Source of the DNA: Cryptosporangium aurantiacum
GTDB lineage: Bacteria; Actinomycetota; Actinomycetes; Mycobacteriales; Cryptosporangiaceae
Assembly (NCBI RefSeq): GCF_900143005.1
Contig: NZ_FRCS01000021.1
Location: 1-64,000, forward strand
DNA: 64,000 bases
Direction: 5' to 3'
The translations under genes and the position numbers were made by a program. The notes under the pieces are model-generated. The model was given only the letters and a program-made list of their open reading frames with translations. It ran no database searches and was not told the DNA's origin. The stretch's first letter is position 1. Each line of letters opens with the position of its first letter. Shown here piece after piece: positions 14,937 through 21,977 of this stretch.

Positions 14937-15770
14937 CTAGCCGAGCGGATCGATCGCGGCGGCTGTGTCGACACGGCCGCCGGCCAGCCGCGCTACCGCC
15001 CGTCCGACCATGGGGAATTCTAGTGGGAGCAGCGAGTAGGGCGGATAGACGAGCCGTGTGTCCCCGCGACGCAACGAGCGCACGATTCGTGCTGCCATGG
15101 ACTGCGCCGAGATCGGCGGAAGTGTTCTGGGTGGTGCGCCCTGCCAAGGCAGGTCGTCGATGTCGCGGAGCGCCGTGTCTGTCCCGCCGGGCACCACTTC
15201 GAGTACGCGCACCGGTGTGTTCGACAACTCCAATCGAAGGGACCGGGTGGCCTGTGCCAGGGCAGCCTTCGATGCCGCGTAGTACCCCAGCAGCGGCAAC
15301 GGCACTGCTTGAAGCGTCGAGGTGACGTTCACGATCGTGCCGGACCCGGCAGCGCGCATGGCCGGGACCACCGCGGCGCTCAGCGCGATCGGCGCCCACA
15401 GGTTGAGTTCGAACACCGCTCTGGCTGCGGCGTCATCGGCGTGGTGACTCAACGCGCCGGTGAGACTTGTCCCGGCGTTGTTGACCAGGATGTCAATGCT
15501 TCCCTCGAACGCATGGAGGCAGCTCTGACCCAGGCGCGCGGCGGAGCCAGGCACCGCGAGGTCGTCCGGGAGCAGGATCGGGGCAGGGTGGCCGCCGGCT
15601 GCGATCTCGGCCGCAAGCTCTTCGAGTAGCTCCACTCTGCGCGCCGACAGAGCGAGGCGAGCCCCGGCGTCTGCCAACTGCAAGGCCAGGGCGCGTCCGA
15701 TTCCGCTCGAGGCGCCGGTTACCAGGATGCGCGTCCCGTCGAGTGGAGCGTGTCGCGGCTTCATCGTCAT
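14937..15770 (-). CDS. Short-chain dehydrogenase/reductase
   Basis: A 277-residue classical SDR with Rossmann motif TGASSGIG (residues 18-25), NNAG (about 97-100), catalytic Ser151 and YxxxK (Tyr164, Lys168 in YYAASK), and the PGG segment after strand 6. It reduces or oxidises a carbonyl/alcohol with NAD(P)(H); substrate unknown. The C-terminal part (GDTRLVYPPYSLLPLEFPMVGRAVARLAGG) resembles membrane-associated SDRs that act on lipophilic substrates. It is first gene of an operon with TetR and is preceded by a TetR-type palindrome at 15788-15808. Confidence 0.92.
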   Translation of the reverse strand: MTMKPRHAPLDGTRILVTGASSGIGRALALQLADAGARLALSARRVELLEELAAEIAAGGHPAPILLPDDLAVPGSAARLGQSCLHAFEGSIDILVNNAGTSLTGALSHHADDAAARAVFELNLWAPIALSAAVVPAMRAAGSGTIVNVTSTLQAVPLPLLGYYAASKAALAQATRSLRLELSNTPVRVLEVVPGGTDTALRDIDDLPWQGAPPRTLPPISAQSMAARIVRSLRRGDTRLVYPPYSLLPLEFPMVGRAVARLAGGRVDTAAAIDPLG

Positions 15771-15787
15771 ATCCGCTCCTTCCAGCT

Positions 15788-15808
15788 CTTGACTGATAAT
15801 CAGTCAAG
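15788..15808. promoter_or_regulatory. TetR-type operator upstream of SDR gene
   Basis: Nine-base arms CTTGACTGA and TCAGTCAAG flank a TAA centre (15797-15799). The palindrome lies 18-38 bases before the SDR start codon. The TTGACT sequence could double as a -35 element, so binding would occlude the promoter. The second gene of this operon encodes a TetR regulator, the obvious candidate ligand. Confidence 0.8.
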
Positions 15809-15822
15809 CGCACGCACACGGC

Positions 15823-17328
15823 TCACGCCAAGGGCGCGGAGACCTCGAACGAGGCCGCGGCGCGGAACGCCGGGCTGCTGTCCGGCCGGTCGATCCAGAG
15901 TTCGTCGCCACGCAGGTGGAGGTATCGGTCCGGGTAGTTCGTCGATTGGAACGACACCGATCGGCGCGTGGCGCCCGTACGAGCGCAGAACGTGACGTCC
16001 TGCCGGAAGATTTCGGATCGGTCGTCGTGGTCGAGCCGGACGCGAAACGCGAAGTGCCGCAGATAGCGGCCCGAGGCGTCGCGGAATGACCGGCACGAGG
16101 GGTCGCTAAGGCCTCTCACCACGGTGAACGTCGCCTCCCGCCGGGACGCTCCGGAGCTGGATCGGCTCACGGGGGTGACGGCGGCCAGGTCGTCGACCGC
16201 CCGCACGTACCGATCCGGGTGCGCGACCGACCGGAGCGACCGGGAACCGGACAGACTCAGCGGCGCCGAGGCTGGTGACGCCACCGCGGTCGAACTGGAC
16301 GGCGCGCGTGGAGAACTGCTCGCCGACGGGGTCGTCGCAGCGGACGTTGCCCGCGCGGGCGACGGGGAGGCTGAGGGGGCCGCGGGCCCGATGCGCGTCG
16401 AGGTGGGCTCGGGTTGCGTCTTCCGGCTGTCGGCGTACGCCAGCAACGTGCTGATCGTCAGCACGACGGCGCCGGTGACCGCGATGAACCGGGCCGCCGT
16501 CGCCACCCATGGAATTTCCGCAGCGCGCCGTGCTCGGTCGATGAGCGCCGCACCCCAGGAACCGCCGGCCGGCTCCGGCGTTCGGTCGCACCGCGCGAGC
16601 AGTTCCTCGACGAGTGCGGGCGGTGGCGCCAACAACGGGCTGCCGCGCATGAGACGGTCGGCCGGGATCAGGTCGTCCGCTCGCGCCGAACACGTCGAGC
16701 AGTTTGTGGCGTGCCGCGTGATCTGACGACGTTGCCGATCGGACGGACGGCCGTCCCAATGCCGCAGCAGATCCGCCAGCTCCGGACACGGCGGCGCCGC
16801 GCTGAGCGTCCGAATTGTTGTTCTGGCGTCGTTGAAGTGGGCCTCGACCTGCCGAAGGCGGGTTTCGGCTTGCGCGGGCGTGAGCCCGCAGGCGGCGATC
16901 ATCTCTGCGCGGTTGAGTTCGCCGGACGCCTCCAGCCACCAGAACGAGAGCAGTGCGCGATCGTCGGCGACCAGCCATTGGACGGCGGCGTTCGCCTCTT
17001 CCCGCTGGTCGTGCGGATCGACCTGGACCGCAGGCCGGCCCGTGTCGCGCGGATTCCCGGCCTCCTCGGCTGCCCAGAGGAACCGCATCGCGGTGCCCAG
17101 CAGCCACGGCCGGAAGCTATCCGGCTCGGCCAGTCCTGGCATGCCGGAAGCGACGAGCGTGACGGTGTGGCCCAGCACATTGCCGACGTCGACCGTGGGA
17201 CTCGCCGCGCGGACGACCAGCGTGTAGAGCAGCGGCAGATGGGCGGTGACGAGCGTCCTCATAGCCCGGACGTCGCCGTCCTGAGCCGCTTGCACCATCG
17301 CCGGACTCGGTAACGGTGTCGATGCCAC
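15823..17328 (-). CDS. Sigma-70-like / zinc-finger / TM / AbfB fusion protein
   Basis: A 501-residue multidomain protein. Residues 8-90 and 112-172 resemble ECF sigma regions 2 and 4 (AAQDGDVRAMRTLVTAHLP; LNRAEMIAACGLTPAQAETRLRQVEAH). Next is a putative anti-sigma-type zinc site, HxxxCxxC (His206, Cys210, Cys213), in RQRRQITRHATNCSTCSARADDLIPADRL. A single membrane helix follows (about 276-298, ARFIAVTGAVVLTISTLLAYA), then a Pro/Ser/Ala linker (about 302-365). The extracellular C-terminus (about 370-501) is AbfB-like, a beta-trefoil carbohydrate-binding fold: SLRSVAHPDRYVRAVDD, CRSFRDASGRYLRHFAFRV, FQSTNYPDRYLHLRGDELWI. The arrangement suggests a membrane-tethered regulator sensing polysaccharide. 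It could instead be a degenerate sigma domain that no longer binds DNA. Confidence 0.82.
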   Translation of the reverse strand: MASTPLPSPAMVQAAQDGDVRAMRTLVTAHLPLLYTLVVRAASPTVDVGNVLGHTVTLVASGMPGLAEPDSFRPWLLGTAMRFLWAAEEAGNPRDTGRPAVQVDPHDQREEANAAVQWLVADDRALLSFWWLEASGELNRAEMIAACGLTPAQAETRLRQVEAHFNDARTTIRTLSAAPPCPELADLLRHWDGRPSDRQRRQITRHATNCSTCSARADDLIPADRLMRGSPLLAPPPALVEELLARCDRTPEPAGGSWGAALIDRARRAAEIPWVATAARFIAVTGAVVLTISTLLAYADSRKTQPEPTSTRIGPAAPSASPSPARATSAATTPSASSSPRAPSSSTAVASPASAPLSLSGSRSLRSVAHPDRYVRAVDDLAAVTPVSRSSSGASRREATFTVVRGLSDPSCRSFRDASGRYLRHFAFRVRLDHDDRSEIFRQDVTFCARTGATRRSVSFQSTNYPDRYLHLRGDELWIDRPDSSPAFRAAASFEVSAPLA

Positions 17329-17455
17329 TCATCACCTCACACCAGCACGCTCCGCCACAACGAGCACAGCGGCCCCACAAGTCACATGGCACTGTGCTCA
17401 TCACTAAACAGGTTGTGCTCACGCATGCCAACTCGTTCGGCGTCATCCCGGCCAA

Positions 17456-17785
17456 GTGTGCGGATTTAGGCAGGCGCGAGGGCTCGTTCTCAACCGGCGG
17501 GGCCGGGCGCCCAGTGGCCCGCTCGGCAGCGAATACAGCGTCGAGACGGAGGTCCTCGAGTGGGCTGCGATCGAAGCGCCGGTCGACCTGATCATCGGCG
17601 AGGACAGCCGAGGCGGTGAGCCGTACGGCACCGCGTTCGACGCGGTCGCGCAGATGACGCCGGGTGCGACCGTGCACGTGTTACCAGGGCAGGGGCACCT
17701 TGCGCACGTCAATGCTCCGGAAGCGCTAGGTCGTCTCGTCGCCGACTGTGTGTCGCCCACAGCGGTCCAGGACTCACCGGGGTAG
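17456..17785 (+). pseudogene. C-terminal fragment of an alpha/beta hydrolase
   Basis: From about 17520 the frame reads as the last third of an alpha/beta hydrolase: EAPVDLIIGEDSRG (acid-residue strand), then the catalytic-His region TVHVLPGQGHLAHVNAPEALGRLVADCV. The nucleophile elbow and cap are absent, and the upstream part of the frame (RQARGLVLNRRGRAPS) does not look like the family. It is a truncated remnant. Its 3' end overlaps the convergent kinase gene by 12 bases. The 127 bases before it carry only short TGTGCTCA repeats (17392 and 17413 area). Confidence 0.6.
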
Positions 17786-18577
17786 GCGGCGGAGGGCGCG
17801 GTCGAGCGCGTCCGCGTCGAATCGGGTGTCCGGGTCGGGGTCCAGTAGGCCCCGCAGCACACCGGCGAAGGCTGCGGCGTGCGGCGGGATCTCCGGCACG
17901 CGGTACTGGTCGGCGGTCAGGTCGATGTCGGGTGCCTCGCCGGTGAGCGCGACGTAGAGGGTCATGCCCAGCGCGTACAGGTCCGACTGCGGCGAGTAGA
18001 CGCCGGACCGCAGGATCTCCGGAGCGATGTAGGGCAGGCTGCCGGCGACCGGTCCGTCGGTCGCGCCTGCCGTCCGGCGGGGGACGGTCGCGAGCCCGAA
18101 GTCCAGCAGCACGACGCGGCCGTCGTCGCAGAGCTGGACGTTTCCCGGCTTGACGTCGCCGTGGATCAGTCCGGCGCCGTGGACCGCGCCCAGTGCGTCC
18201 AGGAGGTGTTCGGCGAGGTAGCGGGCTTCGTCGCCGCTCACCGGTCCGTACTGGTAGAGCACCGAGGCCAGGGTTCGGCCGGAGAGCGCCTCCATCACGA
18301 TCCAATCGACGCCGTCGCTGTCCTGCGCCACGAAGTCGTACACGGCGACGACGGCCCGGTGGTCGATGCGGGCGGCGGCACGGGCCTCGAGGCGGCCGGC
18401 GCCGGGGTAGGGGGCCAGCTCCCGGGGAATCTCTTTGACGGCGACCGTGCGGCCGAGTTCCTCGTCCTGGGCGAGCCAGACCGTGCCGGAAGCACCGCTG
18501 CCGAGACGCGAGTCGAGCCGGTAGCGCCCGCCGACGAGTGTCCGGGATGCGGTTGCCCGCTGATCGATCGTGATCAT
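17774..18577 (-). CDS. Small serine/threonine protein kinase (non-RD)
   Basis: A 267-residue protein that is essentially only a kinase domain. The glycine loop is GSGASGTVW (residues 26-34), the ATP lysine Lys48 (VAVKEI), the catalytic loop HGDVKPGNV (Asp141, Asn146), DFG at 159-161 and APE at about 185-187. The HRD arginine is glycine, so activation does not rely on the usual RD mechanism. There is no transmembrane or PASTA extension, so it is cytoplasmic. ATG 18577 (MITIDQRATASR) is favoured over a longer start at 18640. The gene is monocistronic and preceded by a hairpin that ends the upstream gene. Confidence 0.9.
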   Translation of the reverse strand: MITIDQRATASRTLVGGRYRLDSRLGSGASGTVWLAQDEELGRTVAVKEIPRELAPYPGAGRLEARAAARIDHRAVVAVYDFVAQDSDGVDWIVMEALSGRTLASVLYQYGPVSGDEARYLAEHLLDALGAVHGAGLIHGDVKPGNVQLCDDGRVVLLDFGLATVPRRTAGATDGPVAGSLPYIAPEILRSGVYSPQSDLYALGMTLYVALTGEAPDIDLTADQYRVPEIPPHAAAFAGVLRGLLDPDPDTRFDADALDRALRRLPR

Positions 18578-18656
18578 GTCCGCTCCACACGGTGCCTGAA
18601 CCTGTAGACACACTGTGCGGCGCCCGGCGCGGCCCGACATCGGTCAATTGACTCTC

Positions 18657-18689
18657 CGCTGAGGGAGCCGCTCGCGGACCCCCTCAGCG
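18657..18689 (-). terminator. Hairpin terminator downstream of SnoaL-like gene
   Basis: Arms CGCTGAGGG (18657-18665) and CCCTCAGCG (18681-18689) pair perfectly around a 15-base loop. The hairpin lies 12 bases past the stop of the minus-strand gene at 18701 and before the kinase gene. Actinobacterial terminators often lack a U-run, and this one does. Confidence 0.6.
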
Positions 18690-18700
18690 CTGGCTCCCGG

Positions 18701-19072
18701 TCAGCGGTGGTCGTTCTCGACGAGCGGGATCACCCACGCGCGGCGCTCGGTGATCTTGCCGTCGCGGATCACGAACACCTCTGCCATCGACATGCGCACC
18801 GGCTCGCCGGACTGTTGGGGAGCGGACCCTCGCAGCTCAGCCATGACGGTGTCGCTCTCCTCGACCATCCGCACGACCTCCAGCTGGGGAGGACCGACCC
18901 ATCCGGGTCCCTCGATGGCGTCGTCGTAGGCCTTCTTGCCGGTGAGCCGGAAGTGACCGAAGACGGTCCATGCGATGTCGTCGGACAGGCACGACAGGAT
19001 CTTCTCGTGGTCGTTGGTGCGGAAACCCTCGAGGTAGGTCTCGACCAGCTGCTTGTTGGGTGAGGTGCTCAT
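18701..19072 (-). CDS. SnoaL/NTF2-like protein
   Basis: A 123-residue single NTF2-like cone domain (KQLVETYLEGFRTNDHEKILSCLSDDIAWTVFGHFRLTGKKAYDDAI, then the strand pair MSMAEVFVIRDGKITERRAWV). Such folds serve as small-molecule isomerases, cyclases, or simple ligand-binding proteins; catalytic residues cannot be assigned from sequence. No signal peptide. It is a single-gene unit ending at a hairpin (18657-18689). Start ATG 19072 follows a GAGAGAAT-type RBS. Confidence 0.85.
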   Translation of the reverse strand: MSTSPNKQLVETYLEGFRTNDHEKILSCLSDDIAWTVFGHFRLTGKKAYDDAIEGPGWVGPPQLEVVRMVEESDTVMAELRGSAPQQSGEPVRMSMAEVFVIRDGKITERRAWVIPLVENDHR

Positions 19073-19173
19073 CCGATTCTCTCTACTCTCTCGTGCTCGG
19101 AGGCGGGTCTGGCAGAGAGGAGTCGTAGCCGATCGGCAGCGATCGACATCCGGCTCGCTGTGTATCCGAACGG

Positions 19174-19956
19174 TCAGCGGCTCTGGGTGATCTTCACGTC
19201 GCCGCGGGTGGTCCGCACTGCGATGGTGCGGGTAGCGGCGCTGTCCTGCCGGACGCTGACCTCGCGATCACCGTCCGCGGTCTCGACCGACACCCGGTAG
19301 GCGTCCGTGCGGGGAACCGCGATGTCGACGTTGCCGGCGGCGGTGGTCGCCCGCACGGTCTCGGGTGCCGCGGCGAAGCGCAGATGGACGTCGCCCGAGT
19401 TCGCGTGGACCTCCACCGGGCCGTCGCGCAGGCCGGTGGCGGTGATCGCGCCGGCGCCGGTCGTGACCCGAACTCGCCCGCTCGTGTCGGTGAGCGTGAC
19501 GTCGCCCGACGAGCCGCTGAGCCGCAGGTCGCCGGTCAGCCCGCGGACCTCGATGCGGCTCGTGCGGGTGCGCGCGTCGATCTCGACGTCGGCCGGCACG
19601 GTCAGCGTGTACCCGGCCGCGCAGTGCTCCCGGCTCCAGGCGGATTTCCGGCAGCGCGCGGTGATCCGCAGCGTGTCGCCGTGCCAGGTCTCCTCGACCG
19701 TGGGCCTTTCGCCGGACCATTCCAGCCGACGTTCGACCGCCACCTGGCCGGGTGCGCCGGCGGCGATGCGGATCGCGCCTTCATCGAGGTCGAGCTCGAC
19801 CCGGTCGACCGCGTGGTCGTAGGTCTCGCTCTGGGTCTCCCGGTCGACGGCCAGGTGGGTCACGCCCGACCACAGCACGGTGGTGCCGAGCAGGACGGCC
19901 AGGCAGGTGGCGGAGGCTCCGGTGATCCGCCAGGCGCGCCGGGTCGGGCTAGCCAT
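19174..19956 (-). CDS. DUF4097 beta-solenoid protein, membrane-anchored
   Basis: A 260-residue protein with an N-terminal membrane helix (about residues 13-33, TGASATCLAVLLGTTVLWSGV) and a DUF4097 repeat domain of short beta strands (SRIEVRGLTGDLRLSGSSGDVTLTDTSGRVRVTTGAGAITATGLRDGPVEVHANSGDVHLRF). DUF4097 proteins are putative adhesin-like beta-helices often next to two-component systems or exporters. Here it starts one base after the response regulator stop, so kinase, regulator and this gene form one operon. It may be the extracytoplasmic sensor or effector of that system (inferred). Two cysteines (CRKS, EHCA) could form a disulfide. Confidence 0.85.
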   Translation of the reverse strand: MASPTRRAWRITGASATCLAVLLGTTVLWSGVTHLAVDRETQSETYDHAVDRVELDLDEGAIRIAAGAPGQVAVERRLEWSGERPTVEETWHGDTLRITARCRKSAWSREHCAAGYTLTVPADVEIDARTRTSRIEVRGLTGDLRLSGSSGDVTLTDTSGRVRVTTGAGAITATGLRDGPVEVHANSGDVHLRFAAAPETVRATTAAGNVDIAVPRTDAYRVSVETADGDREVSVRQDSAATRTIAVRTTRGDVKITQSR

Positions 19957-19957
19957 G

Positions 19958-20599
19958 TCAGACCTTGAGAAAGCGCAGCACCGCGAGGACGCGCCGGTGG
20001 TCGTTGTCCGCCGGCGGGATGTCGAGCTTGGTGAAGATGCTCGCGATGTGTTTGGCGACGGAGCTGTCGCTGACCATGAGCGCCGTGGCGATGGCGCTGT
20101 TGGAACGGCCCTCCGCCATCAGCGCCAGGACGTCCGTCTCCCGTCGGGTCAGGGCGTCGAGCGGATCACTGCGCCGGCGGACGAGGAGCTGGGACACGAC
20201 TTCCGGGTCGAGCGCGGTGCCGCCGGCGGCCACGCGGTGCAGCGCATCGAGGAAGTCGGCGACGTCGGCAACACGGTCCTTGAGCAGATACCCGAGCCCG
20301 CCCGTCTCGCCGGTGAGCAGTTCGACGGCGTAGCGCTCCTCCACGAACTGCGACAGCACGAGCACCGCCATCCGGGGTCGCTGCTTGCGGAGCTGGAGGG
20401 CTGCGCGCAGGCCCTCGTCGGTGTGAGTGGGGGGCATGCGCACGTCGGCCAGCACCAAGTCGGGCAGGTGCGCCTCGGCGGCGGCCACCAGAGCGTCGGC
20501 ATCACCGACCGCGGCCACGACGTCGATGCCGCTGGTCTCGAGCAGCCGCACCAGCCCTTCGCGGAGCAGGACGGAATCCTCGGCGATCACGACGCGCAT
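19958..20599 (-). CDS. NarL/LuxR-type response regulator (system 1)
   Basis: A 213-residue response regulator. The receiver has acidic residues at E7/D8, phospho-acceptor Asp52 (LVLADVRMPP) and Lys107 (YLLKDRV). The LuxR helix-turn-helix is near residues 148-205 (LTRRETDVLALMAEGRSNSAIATALMVSDSSVAKHIASIFTKL). It overlaps the upstream histidine kinase by 13 bases. The same overlap length and nearly the same ending (DHRRVLAVL) occur in two other pairs in this window. Likely targets are its own operon and the divergent MMPL/ABC exporter genes (inferred). Confidence 0.95.
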   Translation of the reverse strand: MRVVIAEDSVLLREGLVRLLETSGIDVVAAVGDADALVAAAEAHLPDLVLADVRMPPTHTDEGLRAALQLRKQRPRMAVLVLSQFVEERYAVELLTGETGGLGYLLKDRVADVADFLDALHRVAAGGTALDPEVVSQLLVRRRSDPLDALTRRETDVLALMAEGRSNSAIATALMVSDSSVAKHIASIFTKLDIPPADNDHRRVLAVLRFLKV

Positions 20600-21846
20600 G
20601 GCAGGTCCGCGACGATAGTGGTCGGCCCCCCGGCGGGGCTGTCGAGGCGCAACGTTCCGTCGACCGACGCGGTCCGTTGTTCCAGACCGCGTAGACCGCT
20701 CCCGGTGCCGACGACGGCTCCACCGCGCCCGTCGTCGTGGACGGTGACGTGCAGCCGGTCGCCGACCTGCTCGACGGTCACGTCGACGGCTGACGCGTGC
20801 GCGTGTTTGGCGACGTTGGTCAGCGCTTCGGAGACAACGAAGTACGCGACCGCCTCCACGGCCGCCGAGACCGGCCCCGGAACCTTGACCCGTAGCCGCA
20901 CGGGCAGCGGCGCACGAGCCACGATGCCGGACAGGGCGGCGTCGAGGCCCCGGTCGTGCAGCACCGCCGGGTACATGCCGCGCACGAATTCGCGCAGCTC
21001 CGCCGATGCCTGCTTGGCCTCGTCGTGTGCGTTCACTATCGCCTCGAGCGCCGGTGCCGGCAGGTCGCTGAGGGTGGCGCGGGCGATGCCGAGGTTCAGC
21101 GCGAGCGACGTCAGCCGCTGCTGGGTCCCGTCGTGGATATCGCGTTCGATGCGTCGGCGTTCGGCATCAACCGCCTCCACGAGCGCGGCCCGGCTCGCAG
21201 TCAGCGACTCCACGCGCATCGCTAGCTCGTCGCGGCGGTTCGGCCCGAGCAGCCGGTGGGCCAGCCCGGCGTCCGCTGCGGCCAACCCGCGGGCGAGCCA
21301 CGGCGCGGCGAACAGCAGCGCCAGCCCGCCTCCCGTCAGCGCCGTACGCGCGAGGACGCCGTCCAGATCGGCCGGTAACAGGTCGGGTAGGCCTTCGGAG
21401 AGGACGAACGAACCGGTCGCCAGGAGCCCGATCGACCATGCCCCGACCACGGCCGCGGCTGCGCCGGGGCCGAACACGCCCGCGAACACGTGGTACCCGA
21501 ATTGCCGCCAGGTCCTGCCCGTGCGCGCTTCGGCGATCGCCCAACGCCAGACCGACTGGTCTCGGCTCTGCTGCGGCAACGGCGAGATTTGGACGTCGAT
21601 CAGAGCGGCGAACCGCGATCGCTGCCACGACGTGAACGTGCCGTTGAAGATGATCAGTTGCATGAGCATCACCGCCGCCAATACGACGGTCACCGCCAAC
21701 GTCAGAGTGAGGGCGGCCAGCACGACCAGGACGGCCGCCGTGAACAGGCCGATCGGCGCGCCGATGACCAGATGGCTGGTAGCCCACCAGGCCCGCGCCG
21801 ACCACGTCCGGCGGACGAACGTCACGAGCGGCACCAGCGCCTGCAT
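20587..21846 (-). CDS. Sensor histidine kinase (HisKA_3, system 1)
   Basis: A 419-residue kinase with an N-terminal membrane sensor region: helices around residues 27-48 and 50-70, and two further helices around 125-190. The HisKA_3 dimerisation domain holds the phosphorylated His238 in RRRIERDIHDGTQQRL, and the ATPase domain shows N and G boxes (SEALTNVAKHA; DDGRGGAVVGTGSGLRGLEQR). It phosphorylates the response regulator encoded 13 bases inside its own 3' end. Divergent from the MMPL gene with 131 bases between them. The signal is unknown; the linked DUF4097 and exporter genes suggest cell-envelope stress. Confidence 0.95.
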   Translation of the reverse strand: MQALVPLVTFVRRTWSARAWWATSHLVIGAPIGLFTAAVLVVLAALTLTLAVTVVLAAVMLMQLIIFNGTFTSWQRSRFAALIDVQISPLPQQSRDQSVWRWAIAEARTGRTWRQFGYHVFAGVFGPGAAAAVVGAWSIGLLATGSFVLSEGLPDLLPADLDGVLARTALTGGGLALLFAAPWLARGLAAADAGLAHRLLGPNRRDELAMRVESLTASRAALVEAVDAERRRIERDIHDGTQQRLTSLALNLGIARATLSDLPAPALEAIVNAHDEAKQASAELREFVRGMYPAVLHDRGLDAALSGIVARAPLPVRLRVKVPGPVSAAVEAVAYFVVSEALTNVAKHAHASAVDVTVEQVGDRLHVTVHDDGRGGAVVGTGSGLRGLEQRTASVDGTLRLDSPAGGPTTIVADLPCAS

Positions 21847-21977
21847 GGATGAACCGTATGGTCGGCGACCACGAGCCGTCTACGGTGCTAGCAACAGGTT
21901 CGGGGTGTACCTGGCACCCATTCGAGTCTGCATTGGGCACTGACGATTTCGCGTCTATAGGCGCCCATTCTTCTCGC

